Shown in pieces: positions 54,169-63,998 of a DNA stretch of 64,000 bases. Source of the DNA: Salinispirillum sp. LH 10-3-1 (GTDB taxonomy: Bacteria; Pseudomonadota; Gammaproteobacteria; Pseudomonadales; Natronospirillaceae). A model generated the notes under the pieces. The model was not told the origin of the DNA. It was given only the letters and a program-made list of their open reading frames with translations, and ran no database searches. The stretch is taken from NCBI RefSeq assembly GCF_030643825.1, contig NZ_CP101717.1, forward strand, positions 868,001 through 932,000, given 5' to 3'. Within the stretch, counting starts at the first letter, position 1. Each line of letters starts with the position of its first letter. Both the position numbers and the translations under genes were made by a program.

Positions 54169-56099
54169 GATGTTGGCTCAGGTTCAGGCGTAGCAACAAC
54201 GCGTCCGCCTATGAACTCGGCCCAGCGCAAACGTCGGTTTAGCTGACCGTTCGGTGCCAGGCTGATGGTGCCGGTCACGCCTTGGTAACTGGCACTAGGG
54301 TCTTGTTGCAGATAGCGCAGGCGAGGTACCAGATTGTAGGCGTCAAGACCCATGGCATAGAGGCGAGTGTAACGCTCGTATTGATCGGGCGATAACTCGC
54401 GCAACGCAGCCTGTTGCGGGTAGGTGTTGAGCTGCCATGGGATCTCTAAAAAGCGAATACCGTTAAGATCTGAGTTACGGCTGGTGTCGCCGGCTGCCAC
54501 GATGGAGGAGATGGACATGATCGGCAGGTCTTCGGCGTATTGGTAATTCAACAGGGGGCGCAGTTGCCGCGCTTGTTCCGGTTGCACCGCCATAAAGATA
54601 AGGTCGACATCACGGCGGCGGCGAGGATCAGCCTGCACGTTGCCCGGAATTAATGCATTAATTTCACGGGCTCGGCGCTCGCTCTCGTCGATGCTGAGTA
54701 GTTCTTTAACCTGCGCCAGATAACGGAACCCATCATCACGTGGGCGGATTTCCTGACGGGCGACCATTTCTCCACCTAACGAGCGCCATTCCATGCGGAA
54801 CGCTTCGGATACACGGCGCCCCCAATCACCTTCCGGAACAATCACTGCGGCCACACGATGGCCTTGCTGCCATGCTTGTTGCGCAACTTGGCGCGCTTCA
54901 TCTTCGGGGGCCAAGGCAAACTGGGTAATTTGCACGTTGGGCTCAATGCGCCCATCGGTGCGGTTCAGGGCGAGAATGGGGATTGGCAGTCGACGAAGCT
55001 CTTCAATCTGGTCGACGGACGGGCGATTCAACGGCCCAACAATCATATCAGCACCGTCTTCAATGGCTTCACGGATCAAACGCGATAAATTGAGTGGTGA
55101 CGACGCTTCGTCATAGAACCGTAATTCCGGGACGTCTCGCCCTTCATTTTTTGCGGTAAAATAACCCGCCATAAAGCCATCAATAATGGCTTCGCCAGCG
55201 GCTCCTAAACTGCCTGATTGCGGCAAAATAACAGCAATGTTTTGGGGGCGTGTAGCGAGGCTTTGGCTTAACGTAAGCAGACTGACCGGTAGCTGACGGG
55301 CTGCTGGATGCTGTGGATTCATGGCTTGCCAGCGGGCTATTTGGCGCATCAGCGTATCCAGATCGTCTTGGTGCTCGTGGTACAGACTGGCCAGTTGTAG
55401 CCAGCCGCTGTAATCCGGTGCTGTTTGAATCAAGGCTAGGCGCTCAATGGCGGCGGGCTCGGCGTATTGCAATTCCAGCCAAATGGCTTCCACGTTACTC
55501 ACTTGCTGTTCATCCGACAGCATGGTGTGGATAAAGATGCGTTCACGAGCTGCGGATATCGGCTGGTTCGCTAAACTGAAGGCTTGGGCGCGCAGTAGGC
55601 TAACTTCGATCTGTTGTGGCAGTGACAAGTCATCGAACAGGTGCGTGTGATCTCCCGCCAGCCAACTTAATGCCTCGCGGGAATTGAAAAGTGAAAGTTC
55701 GGTCTTAGCGGCTAGCAATGCATAGTCGCGCTGCTGTATAGGCTGAAGGCGATTAAAGGGAATGGTGCTTAACAAGCGCGCGGTTTTTTCGGGCTCTCGA
55801 CGAAGATAGAAAATCTTAGCCAGCTCCAGAGCGTAAGCATGTTCACCAATCGGTGCGAGATCCAGCTCTATGAGACTTGAGCGGTCGTAGTCGCTGGGAA
55901 GTTCGGCGGCAAGTTCGTCAATTGGACGCTCGGTATCGAGCGGTAAATCCGTTAGACTGGTACTAGGGCTCGCCGGTTGACGGTCTTCTGTGGCTGGGCC
56001 GGGTGTGGTAGAACACGCCGCCAAAACGACCAGGCAGCCGAGCGTTAAGGCTTTGTTAGCGATGCTTTTGACGAGTTGTGCGCGCAGCGTCAGTTTCAT
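54165..56099 (-). CDS. lpoA: Penicillin-binding protein activator LpoA
   Basis: The 644-residue outer-membrane lipoprotein has a lipobox LAAC near residue 27-30, a TPR-like helical N-terminal half (EPEKTARLLSTIP) and a C-terminal periplasmic-binding-protein-like domain (about 285-635) with IAVILPQSGSLGAAG and IVGPLNRPSV. LpoA reaches through the wall to activate PBP1A. It heads the lpoA-yraN-diaA-dolP operon and is divergent from rsmI with only 38 bases between them, so their promoters must overlap. Confidence 0.95.
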   Translation of the reverse strand: MKLTLRAQLVKSIANKALTLGCLVVLAACSTTPGPATEDRQPASPSTSLTDLPLDTERPIDELAAELPSDYDRSSLIELDLAPIGEHAYALELAKIFYLRREPEKTARLLSTIPFNRLQPIQQRDYALLAAKTELSLFNSREALSWLAGDHTHLFDDLSLPQQIEVSLLRAQAFSLANQPISAARERIFIHTMLSDEQQVSNVEAIWLELQYAEPAAIERLALIQTAPDYSGWLQLASLYHEHQDDLDTLMRQIARWQAMNPQHPAARQLPVSLLTLSQSLATRPQNIAVILPQSGSLGAAGEAIIDGFMAGYFTAKNEGRDVPELRFYDEASSPLNLSRLIREAIEDGADMIVGPLNRPSVDQIEELRRLPIPILALNRTDGRIEPNVQITQFALAPEDEARQVAQQAWQQGHRVAAVIVPEGDWGRRVSEAFRMEWRSLGGEMVARQEIRPRDDGFRYLAQVKELLSIDESERRAREINALIPGNVQADPRRRRDVDLIFMAVQPEQARQLRPLLNYQYAEDLPIMSISSIVAAGDTSRNSDLNGIRFLEIPWQLNTYPQQAALRELSPDQYERYTRLYAMGLDAYNLVPRLRYLQQDPSASYQGVTGTISLAPNGQLNRRLRWAEFIGGRVVATPEPEPTS

Positions 56100-56137
56100 A
56101 AATTCACGTTATTCCCAGTACATCGGATGCATTATAT

Positions 56138-56998
56138 ATGTCGGATCAGTCGACCCAATTGTCTGTACCAGCGCTTTACATAGTAGCGACGCCTATTGGC
56201 AATCGCGATGACATTACGCTGCGAGCACTGACAATATTACGCAGTGTGGATCGCATTCTGGCGGAAGATACCCGTCATTCACAACATCTGTTGCAACATT
56301 ATGACATTAATCGACCATTGGTGTCTGTGCATGAGCACAATGAAGCGGGCCGATTGACGCAGATAGTTCAATGGCTGGAGGCGGGTGAATCCTTAGCCTT
56401 GATTACGGATGCGGGCACGCCTTTGATTTCTGATCCAGGCTTTGTATTGGTGCGAGCTTTGCGAGAACGGGGTCTGAATGTCGTGCCTATTCCTGGCGTT
56501 TCGGCCGTCATTACGGCGTTGTGCGCGGCTGGCCTGCCAACAGATCGCTTCCAGTTTATTGGCTTTTTGCCGGCGAAGGCGGGGCCGCGCGAGCGCACAC
56601 TGTCGGCAGTCCTGTCCTATCGTGGCACCAGTCTGTGTTACGAGTCGCCGCGACGCTTGCTCGATACGCTGAATCTATTGGCAGAGTTGGCGCCAGAGCG
56701 TCCTTTGGTGGTGGCGCGGGAATTGACCAAGCAGTTTGAGACCTTCCTGTCGGGTACGGCCAGTGAGCTGGCGGCACGGGTGCATGAAGACAGTGATCAG
56801 CAGCGTGGTGAAATAGTCCTATTGATTCATGGGCAAACCGAAGATGTGTTAAACCCAGGTATTGATGCTGATGCATTGCTCGCGCTGCTGGCGGAACATA
56901 TGCCACCGAAAAAAGCGGCCGGCGAGGCGGCACGTTTATTGGGTGGTAGTAAGAACGATTTGTATGCTCGACTGCTCGCCCAGAAGTCGAAACCTTAA
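56138..56998 (+). CDS. rsmI: 16S rRNA (cytidine-1402-2'-O)-methyltransferase
   Basis: The 286-residue protein has the tetrapyrrole-methylase fold with LYIVATPIGNRDDITLRAL at the start, AEDTRHS, ITDAGTPLISDPG and GVSAVITALCAAGLP, as in RsmI (YraL). It methylates C1402 of 16S rRNA together with RsmH, which lies 1.3 kb downstream in the same direction. The ATG at 56138 is 38 bases from the divergent lpoA start. Confidence 0.96.
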   Translation: MSDQSTQLSVPALYIVATPIGNRDDITLRALTILRSVDRILAEDTRHSQHLLQHYDINRPLVSVHEHNEAGRLTQIVQWLEAGESLALITDAGTPLISDPGFVLVRALRERGLNVVPIPGVSAVITALCAAGLPTDRFQFIGFLPAKAGPRERTLSAVLSYRGTSLCYESPRRLLDTLNLLAELAPERPLVVARELTKQFETFLSGTASELAARVHEDSDQQRGEIVLLIHGQTEDVLNPGIDADALLALLAEHMPPKKAAGEAARLLGGSKNDLYARLLAQKSKP

Positions 56999-57049
56999 AC
57001 TGGGAAAAGGCGTAAACGCTTCCCTAGCCGGTTGCCAATGGTAAAAGAC

Positions 57050-57078
57050 TTGAAAGCCACGGGTGTTCGGCGTATTGT
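57050..57078 (+). promoter_or_regulatory. Sigma-70 promoter of rnpB
   Basis: TTGAAA (57050-57055), a 17-base spacer and TATTGT (57073-57078) lie 8 bases before the mature rnpB 5' end, so position, spacing and -10/-35 match all agree. The discriminator GCGCCCC is G+C-rich. Confidence 0.8.
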
Positions 57079-57086
57079 GCGCCCCG

Positions 57087-57435
<349 letters not shown>

Positions 57436-57725
57436 CCTTTTCTTTGCCTTTTAAGCACGCAATTGTGCGCTATTCCACATCCTCTGTATTATCTCTGTAA
57501 GGTATAAAATTTACTTTTTTTAGTGAAAATCAGTCTTGAAGTTAAAGTAGAACTTTAACTATGCGCTCCAGTCTCGCGTTTTACATCAACTTCGTCTTGT
57601 AAGTTGATTGGTTAGTACTTGCTAACCACTCCTAACTACCTGTCTTATAAGCACTTTTTTTTGAAATCCTTACTCAGCGGACGGTTGCAAATGCCCAGTC
57701 ACCTACCTATAGTTGGCGCTGTAAG
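57436..57725. other. Leader region between rnpB and mraZ
   Basis: No credible gene. After the rnpB 3' end come a T-rich stretch and, at 57540-57628, three consecutive perfect inverted repeats listed separately. The promoter of the division and cell-wall cluster should lie here. Confidence 0.6.
57540..57628. repeat. Three consecutive inverted repeats upstream of mraZ
   Basis: AGTTAAAG/CTTTAACT (57540-57560), ATCAACTT/AAGTTGAT (57585-57608) and TGGTTAG/CTAACCA (57609-57628) are each perfect, with loops of 5, 8 and 6 bases. The second and third abut. Confidence 0.7.
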
Positions 57726-57760
57726 TGGGGGAAAGTGGGTTTTTGTGTCATCTGGTGGTT
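57726..57760 (+). promoter_or_regulatory. MraZ boxes: TGGGN-type direct repeats with 10-base phase
   Basis: TGGGG (57726), TGGGT (57736), TGTCA (57746, degenerate) and TGGTT (57756) begin exactly 10 bases apart with 5-base spacers, the pattern bound by MraZ upstream of its own gene in other bacteria. They lie 112 bases before the mraZ ATG. Confidence 0.85.
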
Positions 57761-57871
57761 TTCTCCCTCACAAAATTGACGTTTCTGGTGCGTTGGTGAG
57801 TCGTTTGGCCAAGGTAGAGGAACAAATAATAAAGACGGATGCTGGTTTTGGAAAAGTCAGGAACAGGAATC

Positions 57872-58321
57872 ATGCTGCGCGGTGTGCACGCCCTCAGCAT
57901 GGACAGCAAAGGCCGCATGGCTATCCCTGCTCGATTTCGGGATATGTTGACGGCTGCCTGTGGTGGTGAGTTGGTACTAACTATCGACACTGAAGAGCTG
58001 TGCCTGTTGTTGTACCCTTTGACGGAATGGGAGGTCATTCAGCAGAAACTCGAAGCCTTGCCAGGCTACAACAAACAAGTTCGTCGTATTCAACGCTTAT
58101 TGATTGGTCATGCTACCGACATCGAGATGGATGGCGCGGGTCGTATTCTTGTGCCCGGCCCATTGCGTGAACACGCCAAACTCGACAAGAAAATCATTCT
58201 GCTCGGTCAGGGCAATAAATTTGAACTCTGGGATGAACAGTCCTGGCAGGATCGTCGTGACGCCTACTTGGCGGACGACAGTGACGACGTACCGGACGCT
58301 TTAATGGAGTTGTCGCTATGA
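57872..58321 (+). CDS. mraZ: MraZ transcriptional regulator
   Basis: I chose ATG 57872 ([19 protein letters not shown]), the usual MraZ start; a frame from 57839 adds eleven unlike residues. The 149-residue protein has two AbrB-like SpoVT/MraZ repeats, each with a DxxGR core ([14 protein letters not shown] and [14 protein letters not shown]). MraZ forms rings and represses the dcw promoter through the boxes at 57726-57760. Its stop overlaps the rsmH ATG. Confidence 0.95.
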   Translation: MLRGVHALSMDSKGRMAIPARFRDMLTAACGGELVLTIDTEELCLLLYPLTEWEVIQQKLEALPGYNKQVRRIQRLLIGHATDIEMDGAGRILVPGPLREHAKLDKKIILLGQGNKFELWDEQSWQDRRDAYLADDSDDVPDALMELSL

Positions 58322-59256
58322 GTGAATTCGTACACGACTCAGTGATGCTCGAATCCGCTGTTGACTGGTTGGTTACGGAAGCTTCTGGGATATACATCGA
58401 CGGCACCTTTGGCCGTGGTGGGCATTCGCGCTCCATACTGAGCCGACTGGATGCCGAAGGCCAATTGATTGGTTTTGACAAAGACCCAGCTGCTGTAGCA
58501 GTGGGGCGTGCCTTGATGGTTGAGGACACACGCTTCCATATGGTCTGGGACTCGTTTGTTGAGTTGCGGAAAGGTCTCGATGAAATTGGCGCGCCGGGAT
58601 GCCATGGTATTCTGTTGGATCTGGGCGTGTCGTCACCGCAGTTGGATGATGCGGAGCGCGGCTTTAGCTTCATGCATGACGGTCCGCTGGATATGCGGAT
58701 GAATCCTGAGGCGGGTGTCAGTGCGGCTGATTGGGTGAACTTCACCGATGAAACAGAAATAGCACGGGTGCTTTGGGAGTACGGCGAAGAGAAATTCAGT
58801 CGTCGTATGGCGCGAGCCATTGTGCAGCGGCGTGCCGAACAACCCTTTACCCGCACGGGTGATTTGGCGGAAGTGATCAAGGTGGCTAACCCACGCTGGG
58901 AAAAATATAAGCATCCTGCCACGCGCGCGTTTCAAGCTATTCGCATTCATATTAATAATGAATTGGCTGACTTAGAAAAGGTACTTAATGCAGCACTTGA
59001 GGTTTTGCAGCCCGGCGGGCGTTTGGTTGTTATCAGTTTCCATTCGCTTGAAGACCGGATTGTAAAACGCTTTATGCGGGATAAGAGCCAGGGGCCAAAG
59101 ATTCCCCGTGGCATGCCGGTTTTAGAAAAAGACATTAAGCGGCACTTGAAGGTGCTGGTGAAGGGCGATAAAGCCGATCAAGGTGAAGTGCGCGATAACG
59201 TGCGTGCGCGCAGCGCGGTTCTGCGCGTGGCTGAGCGTTTGGCAGGGGCGGTGTAA
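58318..59256 (+). CDS. rsmH: 16S rRNA (cytosine-1402-N4)-methyltransferase
   Basis: The 312-residue enzyme has [25 protein letters not shown] (SAM motif I), [19 protein letters not shown] and [12 protein letters not shown], all typical of RsmH (MraW). It methylates N4 of C1402 in 16S rRNA. It overlaps mraZ by 4 bases and ftsL by 1. Confidence 0.97.
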   Translation: MSEFVHDSVMLESAVDWLVTEASGIYIDGTFGRGGHSRSILSRLDAEGQLIGFDKDPAAVAVGRALMVEDTRFHMVWDSFVELRKGLDEIGAPGCHGILLDLGVSSPQLDDAERGFSFMHDGPLDMRMNPEAGVSAADWVNFTDETEIARVLWEYGEEKFSRRMARAIVQRRAEQPFTRTGDLAEVIKVANPRWEKYKHPATRAFQAIRIHINNELADLEKVLNAALEVLQPGGRLVVISFHSLEDRIVKRFMRDKSQGPKIPRGMPVLEKDIKRHLKVLVKGDKADQGEVRDNVRARSAVLRVAERLAGAV

Positions 59257-59528
59257 TGAATGTTAAGCCGGGTCTGTTGGTGTTGGTGGCTGCGGTATGG
59301 GCTTCGGCCATGGCAGTAACCTATGTCAGCCATCAAACTCGGCAATTGCATGCGGAAATGAACCGTCAAAGTCAGCACTATGCACAACAGCGCGTTGAAT
59401 GGGGTCAGTTGACACTGGAGTTGGGGGCGGTTGCGGCTCCGGTGGTCGTTGAGCAGCGTGCACTGGGTATGGGTATGCATGCCCCCGCTGCTGGCGATCT
59501 GAGAATTCTGCGGGAGGTGCGACGATGA
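59256..59528 (+). CDS. ftsL: Cell division protein FtsL
   Basis: This is a 90-residue bitopic protein with one membrane helix (about 6-24) and a periplasmic heptad-type coiled coil (QTRQLHAEMNRQSQHY). Recognition rests on size, topology and place between rsmH and ftsI, since FtsL sequences vary widely. It joins FtsB and FtsQ at the divisome. It overlaps ftsI by 4 bases. Confidence 0.9.
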   Translation: MNVKPGLLVLVAAVWASAMAVTYVSHQTRQLHAEMNRQSQHYAQQRVEWGQLTLELGAVAAPVVVEQRALGMGMHAPAAGDLRILREVRR

Positions 59529-61186
59529 CAGCACGCTGGCGTTTGAATTTGGTCGTATTGGCGATGTTGCTGTTGTTGTCGTCATTAGTCACACGCGTCG
59601 TGTATCTGCAAGTTGTAGAGCGCGAGTTTTTGATTGAGCAGGGTAAGATGCGTTCGGCCCGTGAAGTAGAGGTGGGTGCGCATCGTGGCATGATTACCGA
59701 CCGACACGGCAACCCGCTGGCGGTGAGTACTCCAGTCACATCTCTGTGGGGTGACCCGCGTCGTTTGCGCGCCGATGATCTTCCTCGTATCGCGGCGGCG
59801 ACGGGCGTCAGTTTGCAGACGTTGCAGCGTAGGTACGATATCCATCGTGCCTTTTTTTACGTTCAGCGCCATATGAACCCGGCCGATGCTGAGGCGGTAT
59901 TGGCTTTGCGTATTCCGGGTTTGTACGGTCGGCAAGAGTACAAGCGCTACTACCCAGCGGGCGAAGTGGCAGCCCATATCGTAGGTTTTACGGATATCGA
60001 TGATCATGGTCAGGAAGGTATTGAGCTGGCGTATGACGAATTATTAAGTGGTCGCCCAGGTCGAGACCTAGTCTTGCAGAGTTTGAATGGTCAGGTGGTG
60101 CGCCACGTTGAGTCCCGGCACTTACCGCAACCGGGACGTGACCTGCAATTGACGCTGGATTTGGATCTGCAATATCAAACATATCGCTCCCTGAAGGCAG
60201 CGTTTCAGCGTCATCAAGCGGATTGGGCATCCGTGGTGGTGTTGGATCCTCGCACGGGGGAAGTGTTGGCGATGGCGAACCAGCCGTCTTATAACCCGAA
60301 CGATCGCGCTTCCATTCAGTCTGCACATTTACGTAATCGGGCCATCACCGACGCCTTTGAGCCGGGTAGTGTGATTAAAACCATGACGGTCGCCGCGGCT
60401 TTGAGCAGCGGTCAATTTCAGCCTGATCAATTGATTGATACGAACCCAGGTCGTTTATCCATAGGTGGGGGCAGTACGGTAAGAGATTTTCGAAATTATG
60501 GTGTATTGGACGTTACCGAGATCATGGCTAAGTCATCCAACATTGGTGTCAGCAAGATGGCAATGGAATTGGGCGGACAGAGCCTATGGTCGACGTTTTA
60601 TCAATTTGGTTTGGGGCAGTCGGTGGGCGTGGGTTTTCCTGGCGAAGCCAATGGCACCTTGCCGAATCGTGCACGATGGTCGACGGCGCAGGTCGCAACT
60701 TTGTCATACGGCTACGGTATGACAGCGACTACCCTGCAATTGGCGCAGGCGTACGCAGCCATTGTGAATGACGGTGTGCGAGTACAGCCGCAGATTCTGC
60801 GCAATGTCCTGGTTGCCAATCCGGTAAGGGTGATGACGCCACAGGTCGCGCGCGAGTTAAGGGATATGCTTGAAGCGGTTACGGCCGACGGCGGTACCGG
60901 GACGCGTGCTCGTACACCGTTTTACTCGGTAGCGGGTAAAACGGGTACAGCCCATACCGTGGGTTTAGCCGGTTATGACGACAACTCCTACCGCAGTGTG
61001 TTTGTTGGATACGCTCCAATACACGACCCACAGGTTGTGGTAGCGGTGGTGGTGAACAACCCCCGTGGTGAAGAGTACTTTGGTGGTGCGGTTGCTGCCC
61101 CTTTGTTTGCAGAAATTACGCAACAGACGCTGACCCATTTTGGGGTGGCGCCCGACAGCATTATGACGGCCCTGGAGGGACGATGA
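59525..61186 (+). CDS. ftsI: Peptidoglycan D,D-transpeptidase FtsI (PBP3)
   Basis: The 553-residue protein has an N-terminal membrane helix (about 8-25), the pedestal domain (RGMITDRHGNPLAVS, TSLWGDPR) and the transpeptidase domain with SxxK as SVIK in FEPGSVIKTM, SxN as SSN in AKSSNIGV, and KTGT in VAGKTGTAH. It crosslinks septal peptidoglycan. It overlaps ftsL and murE by 4 bases each. Confidence 0.97.
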   Translation: MTARWRLNLVVLAMLLLLSSLVTRVVYLQVVEREFLIEQGKMRSAREVEVGAHRGMITDRHGNPLAVSTPVTSLWGDPRRLRADDLPRIAAATGVSLQTLQRRYDIHRAFFYVQRHMNPADAEAVLALRIPGLYGRQEYKRYYPAGEVAAHIVGFTDIDDHGQEGIELAYDELLSGRPGRDLVLQSLNGQVVRHVESRHLPQPGRDLQLTLDLDLQYQTYRSLKAAFQRHQADWASVVVLDPRTGEVLAMANQPSYNPNDRASIQSAHLRNRAITDAFEPGSVIKTMTVAAALSSGQFQPDQLIDTNPGRLSIGGGSTVRDFRNYGVLDVTEIMAKSSNIGVSKMAMELGGQSLWSTFYQFGLGQSVGVGFPGEANGTLPNRARWSTAQVATLSYGYGMTATTLQLAQAYAAIVNDGVRVQPQILRNVLVANPVRVMTPQVARELRDMLEAVTADGGTGTRARTPFYSVAGKTGTAHTVGLAGYDDNSYRSVFVGYAPIHDPQVVVAVVVNNPRGEEYFGGAVAAPLFAEITQQTLTHFGVAPDSIMTALEGR

Positions 61187-62634
61187 AGACCGATTGGCTG
61201 ACGCAGGTAATACAGCATCTCGAACGGACGGGTGGTACTGCGGTGCTCGATAGTCGTGCTGTCAATTCTGGTGATGTCTTTGTTGCCTTGCCTGGTCAGA
61301 ACGTCGATGGCCGCGACTTCATTTCTCAAGTGTTGGGGCAGGAGTCTGTCCTAGTGTTAGCTGAGGGTGAGGCTGGTCGTCAGAACTCAGGCACCGGTGG
61401 TGAGCACAGTGTTGTCTGGGTGCCCGAGTTGTCTCGGCGTCTAGGGCAGTTGGCCGAAGCCTTGTTTGCCGTTAATGAATCGAATCTGTCACTGCTGGGT
61501 GTTACCGGAACCAATGGAAAGACCTCGATAAGCCATTTCCTGGCCCAATGCCTATCGGCAGAGGCGGGTCGGTGTGGTTTGATCGGTACCATTGGCGCTG
61601 GTCTCTGGCCGCAGCAGCAAACCACCTACAACACCACGCCAGATGTGCTAACGAACCATCGCTTGCTGGCGCAATGGGCTGAAATGAATGTGCCCTATGC
61701 TGCCATGGAAGTGTCCAGTCATGCCTTGGTACAAGGCCGGGTAGACGGGCTGCGCTTCCGGGTTGCCATGTTCACGCAGTTGACTCGTGATCACCTCGAT
61801 TTTCACGGCACAATGGAAAACTATTTTGCGGCGAAGAAACAGTTGTTCGACCCAGCGCGCAGTCAGGCTGCAGTGGTGTGTATCGATGATCGCTGGGGTC
61901 AGGAACTACTGAACTACCGCCGTGACGCTATTCGTGTGTCGGGAAAAGTAGGTGCCGTAGCCAATGTAGCACCGACGCAGGTTGAGCGGCACCCACAGGG
62001 TTTGCGCATCAGTTGGACTACGCCGTGGGGTGATGGTGTTACGGACACGCAGCTGATAGGCGATTTCAATGTTGCAAACCTGGCCGTGGTCATTGGCACA
62101 CTGGGCGCGCTGGGCTTAAGTTTTGAGCGTATGGCTGAACTACTGGCCCAGTTAACCCCTGTTGCTGGTCGTATGCAGCCAGTGCTGTTGAAAAACGGTG
62201 TGCTGGCTTTGGTGGACTACGCCCATACTCCCGATGCGTTGGAAAAGGCCTTGCAAGCAGCTCGGCATCACTCGACGGGCCGAGTGCATTGTGTGTTTGG
62301 CTGCGGTGGTGAACGGGATCGTGGTAAGCGGCCGTTAATGGCTGCGGCTGCGGCGGCGCGTGCTGACCAGTTATGGGTAACCAGTGATAACCCACGCTCA
62401 GAAAGCTTTCTGCAGATCGTCAGCGACATGTTGCCCGGTATGCCGCGCGACGCGCGTTATGAAGTAGTTGCTGATCGTGCTGAAGCCATTCTAATGGCGG
62501 TGCGGGATGCGGTGCCGGGCGATGTTATTTTGATCGCTGGTAAAGGCCATGAGACGTATCAGGAGATCCAAGGCGTCAAACACCATTACTCGGACTTAGA
62601 GGCTGTTCAGGCAGCTGAGGAGCGTGCCCAATGA
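61183..62634 (+). CDS. murE: UDP-MurNAc-L-Ala-D-Glu:meso-DAP ligase
   Basis: The 483-residue ligase has the ATP loop GVTGTNGKTS, the substrate motif MEVSSHAL and SDNPRSE, whose DNPR form marks meso-diaminopimelate rather than lysine specificity. It agrees with the L,D-transpeptidase upstream, which uses meso-DAP crosslinks. It overlaps ftsI and murF by 4 bases. Confidence 0.97.
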   Translation: MKTDWLTQVIQHLERTGGTAVLDSRAVNSGDVFVALPGQNVDGRDFISQVLGQESVLVLAEGEAGRQNSGTGGEHSVVWVPELSRRLGQLAEALFAVNESNLSLLGVTGTNGKTSISHFLAQCLSAEAGRCGLIGTIGAGLWPQQQTTYNTTPDVLTNHRLLAQWAEMNVPYAAMEVSSHALVQGRVDGLRFRVAMFTQLTRDHLDFHGTMENYFAAKKQLFDPARSQAAVVCIDDRWGQELLNYRRDAIRVSGKVGAVANVAPTQVERHPQGLRISWTTPWGDGVTDTQLIGDFNVANLAVVIGTLGALGLSFERMAELLAQLTPVAGRMQPVLLKNGVLALVDYAHTPDALEKALQAARHHSTGRVHCVFGCGGERDRGKRPLMAAAAAARADQLWVTSDNPRSESFLQIVSDMLPGMPRDARYEVVADRAEAILMAVRDAVPGDVILIAGKGHETYQEIQGVKHHYSDLEAVQAAEERAQ

Positions 62635-63998
62635 TGCGCCCACTGCTCAGCACCGAACTGACCGCACTTTACGAAGGTTCTGCCATTACCGGGGCTGTGG
62701 AAGTTTTGGATTTCAGTACCGATACGCGCAGCTTGCAATCCGGTGACGCCTACATTGCGTTGCGTGGACAGCATTTTGATGGTCATCAATTCAATAGCGA
62801 TGCGGCGGCGCGCGGCGCTGCTTTGTTGGTGGTCGACCACCCGGATACCTTGGCGACCCCGCAGTGGATTGTTGCTGATACACGGTTGGCGCTGGGCAAG
62901 TTAGGTGCCGCCAATCGCAATATGAGTACGGCGTCCGTGGTTGCCTTGACCGGTAGCTCCGGCAAAACCACCACGAAAGAGATGCTGGCGGCCATGTTGG
63001 GTGCCTGCGGTACCACATTGGCGACCGAAGGTAATCTGAACAACGACATTGGAGTGCCCAAAACCTTACTGCGCATTGCCCCTGAGCATGAATACGCGGT
63101 GCTCGAATTGGGAGCCAATCATGTCGGCGAAATCGCCTACACGACCGCGCTGGTGCGACCTGATGTGGCTGTTATCGTGAATGCAGGCAGTGCGCATTTG
63201 GCTGAGTTCGGATCCACTGAACTCATTCGTCAGGCAAAGGGTGAAATACTCAGCGGCCTCAGCGAAAACGGCATTGCGGTACTGAACCTTGATGATAAAG
63301 GATACACCCAGTGGTGCGCCGCAGCGCCGGGGCGTGTGGTCAGCTTCTCAGTGAAGAATCCTGATGCTGATGTAGTGGCTACGCTGGAGCAGGTTGAGGA
63401 CGAGCGCAGCCTGGTCCATTTGCGTGGTCCGGATTTCGAGCACAGCGTGGTGTTGCCTTTGGTTGGGGCTCACAACGTGGCTAATTTAGCCGCGGCGGCG
63501 GCGGTGATGGTGGCTTTGGCTCTCCCGGTACATATCTGGTTGCCAGCGATTGCAACACTGCGTAACGCGCCGGGTCGATTGGGGCAGCATACCTACAAGG
63601 GCTGGCGTCTGATTGATGACACCTATAATGCGAACCCTGAGTCGGTGAGTGCGGCCATCGATGTGCTGGCTACCTTGCCCGGACAGCAGATTTTGGTACT
63701 GGGTGAGCTGGGCGAGCTCGGCGATCATACGCAAACGGCGCACGAGCAAATTGGGCAGTACGCTCGCCAGCGCATTGCCGCCGTGTGGACCATTGGCGAC
63801 ATGGCGAGCCACAGCAGTCGTGCGTTTGGTAAGGGCGGGCAACATTTCACTGACAAGGTGGCACTCATTGCGGCCTTGCACCACAAGGTCGCGCACGAGA
63901 AAACGGGCGCGGTATTAATCAAAGGCTCTCGATCAGCCGGAATGGAAGAAGTTATGAAAGGCCTAATCGACCAGCTTGAACTAGGAGCAACCCACTAA
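62631..63998 (+). CDS. murF: UDP-MurNAc-tripeptide:D-Ala-D-Ala ligase
   Basis: The 455-residue ligase has the ATP loop LTGSSGKTTTKE, EGNLNNDIGVP, ELGANHVGEIA, GAHNVANLAAA and DDTYNANPESV, all typical of MurF. It adds D-Ala-D-Ala to the UDP-MurNAc tripeptide in the cytoplasm. The stop at 63996-63998 overlaps a putative mraY ATG. Confidence 0.97.
   Translation: MMRPLLSTELTALYEGSAITGAVEVLDFSTDTRSLQSGDAYIALRGQHFDGHQFNSDAAARGAALLVVDHPDTLATPQWIVADTRLALGKLGAANRNMSTASVVALTGSSGKTTTKEMLAAMLGACGTTLATEGNLNNDIGVPKTLLRIAPEHEYAVLELGANHVGEIAYTTALVRPDVAVIVNAGSAHLAEFGSTELIRQAKGEILSGLSENGIAVLNLDDKGYTQWCAAAPGRVVSFSVKNPDADVVATLEQVEDERSLVHLRGPDFEHSVVLPLVGAHNVANLAAAAAVMVALALPVHIWLPAIATLRNAPGRLGQHTYKGWRLIDDTYNANPESVSAAIDVLATLPGQQILVLGELGELGDHTQTAHEQIGQYARQRIAAVWTIGDMASHSSRAFGKGGQHFTDKVALIAALHHKVAHEKTGAVLIKGSRSAGMEEVMKGLIDQLELGATH

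Noticed and set aside
57619-57969. Plus-strand frame of 116 codons before mraZ
   Set aside because: It runs across the MraZ boxes and into mraZ in another frame; no ribosome site or similarity.
58194-58922. Open frame of 242 codons on the minus strand
   Set aside because: It is a shadow of rsmH, with rsmH motifs intact on the plus strand.
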